From JALUUH01 sp964636675 (GTDB lineage: Bacteria > Pseudomonadota > Gammaproteobacteria > S012-40), in contig CAZWUO010000232.1 of assembly GCA_964636675.1 (NCBI GenBank), positions 1 through 5,027 on the forward strand: a stretch of DNA of 5,027 nucleotides, in the 5' to 3' direction. The position numbers and the translations under genes are program-made. Below, in pieces: positions 1-5,027 of the stretch. Position 1 is the first letter of the stretch, and every line of letters starts with the position of its first letter. Below the pieces are notes generated by a model. That model did not search any database and was not told the origin of the DNA. It was given only the letters and a program-made list of their open reading frames with translations.

Positions 1-52
1 TGGATGGAATAGGGCGTGTAATAAGGCCTAAATCTATAACGCCACGGGTATA
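1..52. repeat. Left copy of 52-bp inverted terminal repeat
   Basis: The first 52 bases are the reverse complement of the last 52 bases of the window, with one mismatch (position 5 against 5023). The match stops exactly at 52/53. Reading outward from the interior, the repeat begins TATACCCGTGGCG. It contains a short internal dyad (GGCGT near 13-17 with ACGCC near 39-43) and a central AGGCCT. It lies inside the Crp-like reading frame, and the protein stops looking like its family where the repeat starts (codon 110). It may be the terminus of a mobile element or a repeat at which the assembly ended. I do not recognise the family. Confidence 0.9.
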
Positions 53-379
53 GAACACAGAATCTTCAAGAACTTCAAAGCTGAGCATGGAGCCTTTATT
101 CTCATAATGACTTACACTATCATCCATAAAATGATTCAGTCCGTGTTTACTTTTACCTCTAAAATAAAGTTGCCAAGTAAAATCCCTACCATGCATGTCC
201 AGAAAGTATGATCGTGCTAATCCGCTTTTTATAAACCAAATTTCGCTGAATACGTTCCCCGCATGATGAACCATTTCTCCTTTTTTAACCGCTATTTTTG
301 TAAACTTCGAGCGCACATAATCCCATTCTTCATTATCCACGATAATGAATTGCTCAATCATTTTTCTTAAATATCTCAT
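1..379 (-). CDS. Crp/Fnr-type cyclic nucleotide-binding domain protein, 3' end missing
   Basis: An open frame of 126 codons runs from ATG at 379 to the window edge without a stop. The protein resembles the N-terminal sensory beta-roll of small Crp/Fnr-like regulators: VKKGEMVHHAGN (31-42), the IWFIKSGLARSYF strand-turn (47-59), DFTWQLYF (66-73), then SMLSFEVLEDSVFY (97-110), which is the usual end of the roll. In this family the domain binds a cyclic nucleotide or another small ligand and is normally followed by a C-helix, with or without a DNA-binding HTH; none of that is present. From residue 111 the frame reads through the 52-bp inverted repeat and is probably not native sequence. ATG at 361 is an alternative start. 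I prefer 379 because an AGGA lies about 10 bases upstream. It follows the shortened tonB by only 4 bases, but the operon link may be secondary because tonB itself looks cut at this point. The region looks more AT-rich than the transport operon. Confidence 0.72.
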   Translation of the reverse strand, partial: MRYLRKMIEQFIIVDNEEWDYVRSKFTKIAVKKGEMVHHAGNVFSEIWFIKSGLARSYFLDMHGRDFTWQLYFRGKSKHGLNHFMDDSVSHYENKGSMLSFEVLEDSVFYTRGVIDLGLITRPIPS

Positions 380-383
380 GTAT

Positions 384-695
384 CTAAAATCCTGATATAC
401 ACATAAGTCTGTAGAAAATCTCCTTTTGGGGAAGTTCAGTCTGTTTTAAAATTTTCATCTTTGTCATTTTTGGTTTAGCTTTTGGCTGTTCCTTGGGTTT
501 TTGTTTGGTTTTTTCAGATGCTTTGGTTTTTTGTTGAATAGGCTGTTGCCAAGTCATAAAGTCCAGTTCAATAATTTGTGGTTTTTTAGGCGGCGCTGTG
601 CGCCCAATTGCCGGCAGAAATAGAAACAGACTGATATTGATTAACGAGCCAATAACAATGGCGATAATCCAGGCAAAAGAATTACGACTTGTCAT
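384..695 (-). CDS. tonB: TonB-like energy transducer lacking its C-terminal domain
   Basis: A 103-residue protein starting at ATG 695, inside the last codons of exbD (14-base overlap). Residues about 8-29 form one transmembrane anchor in the inner membrane. APPKKPQIIELDFMTWQQP (34-52) and the following Lys/Pro/Gln-rich linker (about 53-92, with KQKPKEQPKAKPK) are typical of the periplasm-spanning part of TonB. TonB proteins normally run to 200 or more residues and end in a beta-alpha-beta domain that grips the TonB box of the receptor. Here the linker stops at LPQKEI (88-93) and is followed by ten unrelated residues and a TAG. The protein as read could sit with ExbB/ExbD but could not engage a receptor. 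The likeliest explanations are a deletion, a rearrangement or an assembly join near 390-416. Longer in-frame starts upstream exist but run through exbD, and the ATG at 695 fits the operon and the membrane anchor best. The TonB identity is well supported by position and composition; whether it works is doubtful. Confidence 0.75.
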   Translation of the reverse strand: MTSRNSFAWIIAIVIGSLINISLFLFLPAIGRTAPPKKPQIIELDFMTWQQPIQQKTKASEKTKQKPKEQPKAKPKMTKMKILKQTELPQKEIFYRLMCISGF

Positions 696-1116
696 TAATC
701 GAGCGCGTCGCAATACCGACTTGTTTGGCGCCGCCCGCCTTGCAAGCATCCAAAACGTTAATGAATATTTCTGTCGCAGCACGTTTATCAACTTGCAATA
801 ATACGGCGGTATCAGGCGCAACGAGGAGTTGTTCTCGCACAAGCCGAGTAATATCCTTGCTATTTATTTCACGATTTTGAAATTCAATTTTGCCTTCTGA
901 CGAAACATCGAACGTCATTTTTTTCAAGGCCAGAGGCTCGGACATCGTTGACTCTGGCTTTTCGATGATTAAACCTCGGTTTTCTGGAAAGACCGTGGTT
1001 ACCATGAAAAAAATTAACAATAAAAAAACCACGTCGATCAGCGGGGCCATACTTATTTCTGGTTTACCCGTATTGATTTGTGGTGATTTTATGGGATTGG
1101 CCGTTCTATTTAACAT
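682..1116 (-). CDS. exbD: ExbD/TolR-family biopolymer transport protein
   Basis: A 144-residue inner-membrane protein, the usual length for ExbD. A short cytoplasmic N-terminus (1-22) leads into one transmembrane helix (about 24-42) carrying MAPLIDVVFLLLIFFMVT. Asp28 in LIDVVF matches the conserved, functionally essential membrane aspartate of ExbD/TolR that is involved in proton use. Residues about 60-140 are the periplasmic domain, with TAVLLQVDKRA (103-113) and a C-terminal GGAKQVGIATR segment, both typical of the family. With ExbB it forms the proton-driven motor that energises TonB. The frame is open back to 1215, but the start at 1116 is chosen because it gives the normal N-terminus and overlaps the exbB stop by 11 bases. 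There is no strong Shine-Dalgarno sequence, so translation is probably coupled to exbB. It overlaps tonB downstream by 14 bases. Confidence 0.95.
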   Translation of the reverse strand: MLNRTANPIKSPQINTGKPEISMAPLIDVVFLLLIFFMVTTVFPENRGLIIEKPESTMSEPLALKKMTFDVSSEGKIEFQNREINSKDITRLVREQLLVAPDTAVLLQVDKRAATEIFINVLDACKAGGAKQVGIATRSINDKS

Positions 1117-1717
1117 TGTCGTGTACGCTAATGTTTTGCATATAGACCGCATGCATACTTTGTTCAGTAATGGCCAGCACGTAACGCATTCTGCTAGACA
1201 ATAAGTGGTGTGCAAAAATCACCGGGATGGCGATGATTAATCCACTGGCTGTTGTAAGCAATGCCTGAGATATTCCATGCGCCATTTCCTGAGGCTCGCC
1301 AGTGCCTTGTATGGCAATGACTTCAAACACATTAATCATACCGGTGACGGTTCCGAGCAAGCCCAGCATAGGTAATAAAGAACCAATGATCGCGATGGTC
1401 GGCAGGGAACCTTGCAGTTTGGGCATTAGCTCCGAGAGTTGAATATTCAGCTGCTGAGCCACATCATCTTTATGATTTAGTTCACTCCAGTTCAAGCGGT
1501 TAACCAAGGTTGCAATGGGGCTACCAGAATGTTGGGGTATATAGGTTTGACTCTTGTCGTATCCCGCTTGATCGCGAATAGCATGTCGGCGCCAGGCATT
1601 GATACGCAAGAACCGTTCGATTAGCATAATAATTGCTAACCAGGCAACAGCGAAAATTACCCACATGACCGGGCCGCCACGAGCCATTAGATCTAGAAAT
1701 TCAGTAATGATGTCCAT
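1106..1717 (-). CDS. exbB: ExbB/MotA/TolQ-family proton channel protein
   Basis: A 203-residue inner-membrane protein, typical of the shorter ExbB forms found in dedicated TonB clusters. Three membrane segments are visible: residues about 16-36 (GPVMWVIFAVAWLAIIMLI), about 106-133 and about 152-173. Between helices 1 and 2 there is a polar cytoplasmic loop. The family signature PMLGLLGTVTGMI (116-128), followed by FEVIAIQGTG and ISQALLTTASGLIIAIPV (149-166), is clear. ExbB pentamers enclose the ExbD helices and use the proton gradient to drive TonB. The ATG at 1717 has an AAGGA ribosome binding site 5-6 bases upstream and follows the receptor stop by 12 bases, so it belongs to the receptor operon. 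The stop overlaps the exbD start. TolQ is less likely because no tolA, tolB or pal context is seen and the neighbour is a receptor. Confidence 0.95.
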   Translation of the reverse strand: MDIITEFLDLMARGGPVMWVIFAVAWLAIIMLIERFLRINAWRRHAIRDQAGYDKSQTYIPQHSGSPIATLVNRLNWSELNHKDDVAQQLNIQLSELMPKLQGSLPTIAIIGSLLPMLGLLGTVTGMINVFEVIAIQGTGEPQEMAHGISQALLTTASGLIIAIPVIFAHHLLSSRMRYVLAITEQSMHAVYMQNISVHDNVK

Positions 1718-1729
1718 GATGTTCCTTAA

Positions 1730-4117
1730 TTAAAATTTAGCTTCTATGCCGAACAAGGGAATAGGGATAGGAAAAGCCGTAATTGCCTTGGGTGTTTTGT
1801 AGTCCTCAAAGGCATCGCCATAATCATAGCCAATAATTTTTTTCCTGAACCGGATGTTTTGAATATCAAAGAAGACGTTCATTTTCCAGGTATTGAAACG
1901 AATGTCCCGATCAAAGCGGATTGACATGAGGCTATCAACAGGAAGGCGTTCGGTATTGAGTTTGTCAGGCGTCTCTTGTTGCCAAAAGCCACCTTCATTT
2001 GGCTCTATACCATCCGCACATTTTTTATAAACATCGCCAGTCCGACAAATAGCCGTTCGCCCAATTACTGGTGTAAATGTCGCGCCAGAACGGAAAGCCA
2101 TTTTCACCCCCCAAGTCCAGCGCTTCCAGCTGTCAGTCATCGGCTGACTCCAAACGAAAGTCAAGGTATGAGGTTGATCGCCGGTAAAGATTCGTTCTTT
2201 ACCGAGCAGTGTTGTGCGGGTGCTTTTGGCGTAAGAGTAGCTTAGCCAGCCTAATGTGTTGTTAGAGAATTCGCGTTTAGCCAAAACATCAACACCGTAA
2301 GCCTCGCCTTTACCTGTGTCGACGTAAGTATTGGGAGGAGATCTTCCAGGCACAAAGAGCACGAGTTTTTCCATGGGTTTTTGATAGGTTTCTATTTTCA
2401 CGAGCCAGTTGGGGATTGGTTTATATTCTAAACCTAAAATTCGGTGCTCGGCTTGTGTGAAGCCCAGGCGTGGGTTGCCAATGCCATCGAGAACGGTGGC
2501 GCCATCTGGAAATTGAAGGTACTTCCCCCAGCTTGCATTAAGTAATAATTGTTTATTGAATTGATATTCAAGCGCTGTACGTGGCGAGAAGCCAGACATT
2601 TCAATTCCCCCACTGGCTTTAAGGTAGCTGTAACGCAGGCCGATGATCGATGTCAGTTTTTCATTGATAGCCCAGCGATGTTTGAGGTACGGCGCGATTG
2701 ATCCCGCACGCAAGGTAGTATCTATTTGAAATTTTTCAGCCATTGTAAAATTTTGATCCGGATTATCTTCCGTGGGTTTGGCCGATATATTGAGTTTGAT
2801 GGGTGCCCAAATTCGGTTAACACTAGCGCCTGTTGTGAACTCGTGTTTTGGGCTGGCACGCCATATGAGTTGAGGGTCGAAGGTTGCAGTGGTGTCTTTT
2901 ACGTTGATAAAAAAACCTTTGTCGGTTATCGGGTCGGTACCAATGTTTTGTCGAGAAGTAAACTGGCGGAGAGTCAGTGTGGCAATTTGAGTCAGTCTAT
3001 TGTTATGACGATGAATCCAGTTGGTGCCGACACTTTGGTAATTCAAATCCACGGCGAGGTTGCCGACAAAAGCGGGATCGGTATCTTTTGCGGTTTTATC
3101 AAGAATGTCCAGCGAAAGGCTATCGCCAGCCGCGAAATAATAAACATCAAGAGAACCTTTTTTCAGTTCGCGATGCCAATTGGCTTGCGCGTCATAATAG
3201 CGGGGGAGGCTGATGAAGTTAATCTCACTCTCTTCTTCACTTTTGTCACCATTAATTGCTTTGTTAACCATGCCTGGGGTAAGCAGTCTATCAAGATAAC
3301 TGATGCGTCCTGCGACATAAAAGCTATCGTTATCATTTTTTTCTTGCACCGGGCCTTCAATTAAAAAAGCACTCTCATGAATGGCCAGACGATAAGTTTG
3401 GTGAATCCGATCCTTTTTGGGATTGCGTAATTGCACATCCAGTATACCGCCAAGCTTATCTTCGTACTCAACGGGAAATCCACCGAGGAAGGCATTAAAA
3501 TCTTTGATCAATGATGGGTTAATAGTTGAGGGTGCAACACCGGACATATCGCCGAAGTGATATAAATACGGAACGGGTATTCGGTTGATCAACACACCAT
3601 TGTCATCCGTGCCGCTGCCACGAATGTAAATTTGTCCTGGACCACCGTTCTGGCCCTGACCGACAACTACGCCGGGCAGGTTTTCCATGACTTTGAGTGG
3701 ATCGCCAGCGGTGCCAGGAATACGTAATAACTCTTCTTTCACTAACGTGATTTTGGATGCTTTTTCTTTAATTCGATCCTCCACAACCTCAAGAGAATCA
3801 CCTTCGACGGTTAAGGGGTGTAAATAAAGGGTGATAGCCTGCTTGCTGTTGTCGATGAGTTTTTCCAAGGTTTCATGGCCTGGGCTTAAGACTTTGATGT
3901 TTAAAAACGTTTCCACATCTTCAAAAAAAATAAGGCCTTTTTCATCCGTCACATCATATTCTCCCGTTTTCCCCAGTACTACCGTGGCACCTTCGATGGG
4001 GTCGCCCGTGCCTTTTTCCAAAACCGTAACGGAAAAATTAACGGCAAAAGTGGGAGTGCTTAGGCAGCAGAGGAGGATCAGTGATGGAAAGAGATAAGGT
4101 ATTTTCATGAGTTTCAT
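1730..4117 (-). CDS. TonB-dependent outer-membrane receptor with N-terminal carboxypeptidase-regulatory-like domain
   Basis: A 795-residue outer-membrane transporter. Residues 1-25 are a signal peptide with a probable cut after TFA. Residues about 27-101 form a carboxypeptidase-regulatory-like beta-sandwich (GTGDPIEGATVVLGKTGEYD, then TDEKGLIFFEDV). A TonB-box-like DSLEVVED lies at 107-114. The plug (about 118-232) includes LLRIPGTAGDPLKVMENLPGV, QIYIRGSGTDDNGVLINRIP and FLGGFPVEYEDKLGGILDV. The rest is the beta-barrel and ends in the membrane strand LFGIEAKF with a terminal Phe, as outer-membrane proteins require. Cys691 and Cys700 flank a short probable extracellular loop and could form a disulphide. 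The frame is intact. ATG 4117 is preferred to ATG 4108 because GAGG lies 4 bases before it. Immediate linkage to exbB, exbD and tonB implies a dedicated energy supply. The substrate cannot be told from sequence: there is no siderophore, B12 or sugar-metabolism gene beside it. Confidence 0.94.
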   Translation of the reverse strand: MKLMKIPYLFPSLILLCCLSTPTFAVNFSVTVLEKGTGDPIEGATVVLGKTGEYDVTDEKGLIFFEDVETFLNIKVLSPGHETLEKLIDNSKQAITLYLHPLTVEGDSLEVVEDRIKEKASKITLVKEELLRIPGTAGDPLKVMENLPGVVVGQGQNGGPGQIYIRGSGTDDNGVLINRIPVPYLYHFGDMSGVAPSTINPSLIKDFNAFLGGFPVEYEDKLGGILDVQLRNPKKDRIHQTYRLAIHESAFLIEGPVQEKNDNDSFYVAGRISYLDRLLTPGMVNKAINGDKSEEESEINFISLPRYYDAQANWHRELKKGSLDVYYFAAGDSLSLDILDKTAKDTDPAFVGNLAVDLNYQSVGTNWIHRHNNRLTQIATLTLRQFTSRQNIGTDPITDKGFFINVKDTTATFDPQLIWRASPKHEFTTGASVNRIWAPIKLNISAKPTEDNPDQNFTMAEKFQIDTTLRAGSIAPYLKHRWAINEKLTSIIGLRYSYLKASGGIEMSGFSPRTALEYQFNKQLLLNASWGKYLQFPDGATVLDGIGNPRLGFTQAEHRILGLEYKPIPNWLVKIETYQKPMEKLVLFVPGRSPPNTYVDTGKGEAYGVDVLAKREFSNNTLGWLSYSYAKSTRTTLLGKERIFTGDQPHTLTFVWSQPMTDSWKRWTWGVKMAFRSGATFTPVIGRTAICRTGDVYKKCADGIEPNEGGFWQQETPDKLNTERLPVDSLMSIRFDRDIRFNTWKMNVFFDIQNIRFRKKIIGYDYGDAFEDYKTPKAITAFPIPIPLFGIEAKF

Positions 4118-4158
4118 GTAGCCTCGATTTTTAGAGGAAGATAAATGTTGCTGATTAA

Positions 4159-4187
4159 ATTATGTCCTGATACATCAGGAAACTAAA
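4159..4187 (-). promoter_or_regulatory. Possible promoter of the receptor-exbBD-tonB operon
   Basis: On the minus strand a CATAAT hexamer (4159-4164) could act as a -10 element about 41 bases before the receptor ATG. Seventeen bases further upstream lies only a weak -35 match, TTTAGT (4182-4187). The surrounding AT-rich stretch and the absence of another gene between here and the receptor make this the natural place for the operon promoter. The weak -35 would suit a promoter that is regulated or needs an activator. The assignment is by eye and tentative. Confidence 0.4.
4165..4180. promoter_or_regulatory. Perfect palindrome, candidate operator upstream of the receptor
   Basis: TCCTGATACATCAGGA is a 7-base inverted repeat with a 2-base spacer and no mismatch. 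It directly abuts the possible -10 element and fills the spacer of the proposed promoter, where a bound dimeric repressor would block RNA polymerase. It lacks a following T run on either strand, so it is not an intrinsic terminator. It does not look like a Fur box or a canonical Crp site. The regulator is unknown. Confidence 0.55.
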
Positions 4188-4289
4188 TTTGTGTTTCATT
4201 TTTCGATTATTGAAGGGCATTCTAGGGGAGGAATTATTGGAGTACTGGCATTTTCGGCGAATGGTAAATAGCGAGGACGGGAGGGTCTA

Positions 4290-4397
4290 ATGCGAATTGG
4301 AGTCATTCCGTGCAGTCGTCAATCGGAAAGTTTGTGTGAGCCAACTGGTTTTGTAAACGTTCCGGTATGCGGAGGTCTGTATACCGCGTACAATTGA
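4290..4397 (+). CDS. Possible 35-residue small ORF with a strong ribosome binding site
   Basis: ATG at 4290 is preceded by GGGAGGG with a 4-base spacer, a better ribosome binding site than most genes here have. The frame runs 35 codons to TGA at 4395-4397. The peptide has three cysteines (Cys8, Cys16, Cys27) and no obvious membrane segment or signal peptide. I do not recognise it. It would be divergent from the receptor operon and convergent with the HTH gene. The ribosome-binding-site match could be chance in a purine-rich stretch, and a minus-strand candidate overlaps it. Confidence 0.15.
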   Translation: MRIGVIPCSRQSESLCEPTGFVNVPVCGGLYTAYN

Positions 4398-4515
4398 TCG
4401 CAGCGAATACGCGAAAGAAATAGCGCTGTAAATTGTCCGTGTTAATTAACCTCGATAGGTGTTTTATTTCGACACCGACTATCACTCTTGTTTCAATAAA
4501 CATAATTTTTTTCAT
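4303..4515 (-). pseudogene. Possible decayed AraC-type HTH fragment
   Basis: A 70-codon minus-strand frame starts at ATG 4515, 4 bases after the HTH gene stop. Its second half (LQRYFFRVFAAINC, then TRYTDLRIPERLQNQLAHTN and FPIDD) vaguely follows the spacing of AraC-family C-terminal HTH domains, in which a ...RYFxRxF... helix precedes Y...LRIxRA..LL..T..PI. Core residues are missing, it stops early, and nothing corresponds to the ligand domain or the second recognition helix. It could equally be chance translation of non-coding DNA. The start further upstream at 4548 overlaps the HTH gene and is not credible. Confidence 0.15.
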
Positions 4516-4519
4516 CTGT

Positions 4520-4578
4520 TCATTCTTCTTGATATTCCAATATATCACCGGGCTGGCAATTGAGTTCTTTACAAATAG
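4520..4578 (-). CDS. Cro/C1-type HTH transcriptional regulator, C-terminal end only
   Basis: Only the last 18-19 codons are visible downstream of the run of N. They read ICKELNCQPGDILEYQEE and end in TGA at 4520-4522. The CxPGDILEY ending is highly characteristic of the small (about 65-75 residue) XRE-family regulators of the YozG type, in which it follows the last helix of the five-helix DNA-binding domain. These regulators are usually encoded directly after a DUF2975 membrane protein gene, and the gene just upstream here is one. The helix-turn-helix itself lies inside the gap. It probably controls its own operon; targets are unknown. Confidence 0.7.
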
Positions 4579-4671
4579 NNNNNNNNNNNNNNNNNNNNNN
4601 NNNNNNNNNNNNNNNNNNNNNNNNNNNNNNNNNNNNNNNNNNNNNNNNNNNNNNNNNNNNNNNNNNNNNNN
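4579..4671. other. Assembly gap of 93 N
   Basis: Ninety-three undetermined bases separate the DUF2975 gene from the HTH gene tail. The missing sequence must hold the last codons of the first gene, the junction, and roughly the first 48 codons of the regulator. That needs about 150 bases, so the gap length is probably an estimate that is too short. Confidence 0.97.
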
Positions 4672-4975
4672 CCGTATGTGCTTGTTCGTCTTCTAATCTT
4701 GATGCCTCTTTCATTACCCAAGAAACCAACACAATAACTGCACCAATAATTAAAGTGCCTATATCCGAAACGCCAAGCTGAGCAACCATTACACGCTCAC
4801 CTGGCAACTTATTAAATGATAAAACAAGACTAATCAGAACAACAAAAACGAAATTGGCAACAACCCAAAATATCAAGGTATACCCGAGACGGCGAATGCA
4901 ATTAACATTTTTCTCAGAGAAAATGATTGCTTCCTCATAGAGCTTAAACAGTTCCTTTAGATTAATTACTCCATA
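4672..4975 (-). CDS. DUF2975 membrane protein, 5' end missing and 3' end in the gap
   Basis: An open frame without a usable start runs from the inner edge of the terminal repeat into the gap. The visible protein, about 100 residues, matches the C-terminal part of DUF2975 proteins: LKELFKLYEEAIIFSEKNV, then RRLGYTLIFWVVANFVFVVL (a membrane helix), a polar loop, then GTLIIGAVIVLVSWVMKEA (a second helix) and the typical SRLEDEQAHT ending. The next base is G, which fits the usual final Val. DUF2975 proteins have about four membrane helices, so the N-terminal two are missing. They pair with a YozG-type HTH regulator, as here, and are thought to act as membrane partners of it, but no biochemical role is established. 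In frame, a TAA lies within the repeat (4997-4999), so the repeat breaks the gene. A TTG at 4876 is not a credible start because conserved sequence continues upstream. Confidence 0.72.
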
Positions 4976-5027
4976 TATACCCGTGGCGTTATAGATTTAG
5001 GCCTTATTACACGCCCTATTCCTTCCA
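4976..5027. repeat. Right copy of 52-bp inverted terminal repeat
   Basis: Inverted copy of the first 52 bases, 51 of 52 matching (mismatch at 5023). Reading outward it begins TATACCCGTGGCG, as the left copy does. It replaces the 5' half of the DUF2975 gene and places a stop codon in that frame. No target-site duplication can be judged, because each end shows only one side of the junction. Confidence 0.9.

Larger units (their letters stand above)
4188..4519. other. Stretch with no confident gene between the receptor promoter and the HTH gene
   Basis: This 332-base region contains no convincing gene. Two overlapping low-confidence candidates on opposite strands are listed separately. An imperfect stem (CGGTAT at 4363-4368 with ATACCG at 4381-4386) has no T run and is not called as a terminator. 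The sequence looks less AT-rich than the right flank. Confidence 0.6.

Noticed and set aside
1..52. Hairpin telomere of a linear replicon
   Set aside because: Hairpin telomere sites are long palindromes at true replicon ends; this repeat is not a full palindrome and cuts through two coding genes.
1117..1215. Upstream extension of exbD to a start at 1215
   Set aside because: It would add 33 residues unlike any ExbD N-terminus and overlap exbB by more than 100 bases; the start at 1116 gives the normal protein.
2726..3364. 212-codon open frame on the plus strand, and other plus-strand frames within 598-1204, 1976-2245, 2977-3213 and 3831-4097
   Set aside because: All lie antisense to clearly recognisable genes (receptor, exbD, tonB), show no family features, and are explained by shadowing of coding sequence on the other strand.
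4165..4180. Palindrome as a terminator or Fur box
   Set aside because: No T tract follows it, and it lacks the GATAATGATAATCATTATC-type pattern of Fur sites.
4363..4386. Stem-loop as an intrinsic terminator
   Set aside because: Six-base arms with a 12-base loop and no T run on either strand.
4303..4548. 81-codon minus-strand frame taken as an intact gene starting at 4548
   Set aside because: Its start overlaps the conserved end of the HTH regulator in another frame, and the product has no clear family.
4976..5027. Integron attC-like recombination site, prompted by GGCGTTATA and the internal GGCGT/ACGCC dyad
   Set aside because: The core-site pattern GTTRRRY / RYYYAAC is not met, there is no integrase, and the two copies are inverted instead of direct as in cassette arrays.

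Overview
The window looks like a short scaffold from a Gram-negative bacterium, most likely a gammaproteobacterium. The reasons are an outer-membrane TonB-dependent receptor with a signal peptide and a C-terminal aromatic residue, an ExbB/ExbD/TonB energising set, and a Crp-type sensor and DUF2975/HTH pair of a kind I associate with marine and environmental gammaproteobacteria. The taxon is an inference from protein style only. Every convincing gene lies on the minus strand, so transcription runs from high to low coordinates.

The core (about 384-4117) is a compact four-gene transport operon in the order receptor, exbB, exbD, tonB. A 795-residue TonB-dependent receptor with an N-terminal carboxypeptidase-regulatory-like domain is followed after 12 bases by exbB. 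ExbB overlaps exbD by 11 bases and exbD overlaps tonB by 14 bases, which suggests translational coupling. The receptor thus carries its own private energy-transduction machine. A perfect 7+2+7 palindrome sits inside a possible promoter about 50 bases upstream of the receptor and is a good operator candidate. The last gene is odd: the TonB protein has its membrane anchor and Lys/Pro-rich linker but stops at 103 residues and has no C-terminal receptor-binding domain.

The flanks are different. At the left edge, 4 bases after the shortened tonB, lies the 5' part of a Crp/Fnr-type cyclic-nucleotide-binding-domain gene that runs off the window. At the right edge lies the 3' part of a DUF2975 membrane protein gene, followed across a run of 93 N by the tail of its usual partner, a small Cro/C1-type HTH regulator. 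Both edge genes lose recognisable homology where a 52-bp inverted terminal repeat (1-52 and 4976-5027, one mismatch) begins. The repeat therefore interrupts two unrelated genes. It could be the end of an insertion element at which the assembly broke, or an assembly or amplification artefact.

The 4188-4519 region between the receptor promoter and the HTH gene has no confident gene. It holds two mutually exclusive low-confidence candidates: a 35-codon plus-strand ORF with a strong ribosome binding site, and a minus-strand stretch vaguely like a decayed AraC-type HTH. I found no rRNA, tRNA, CRISPR array, recognisable transposase or convincing terminator.
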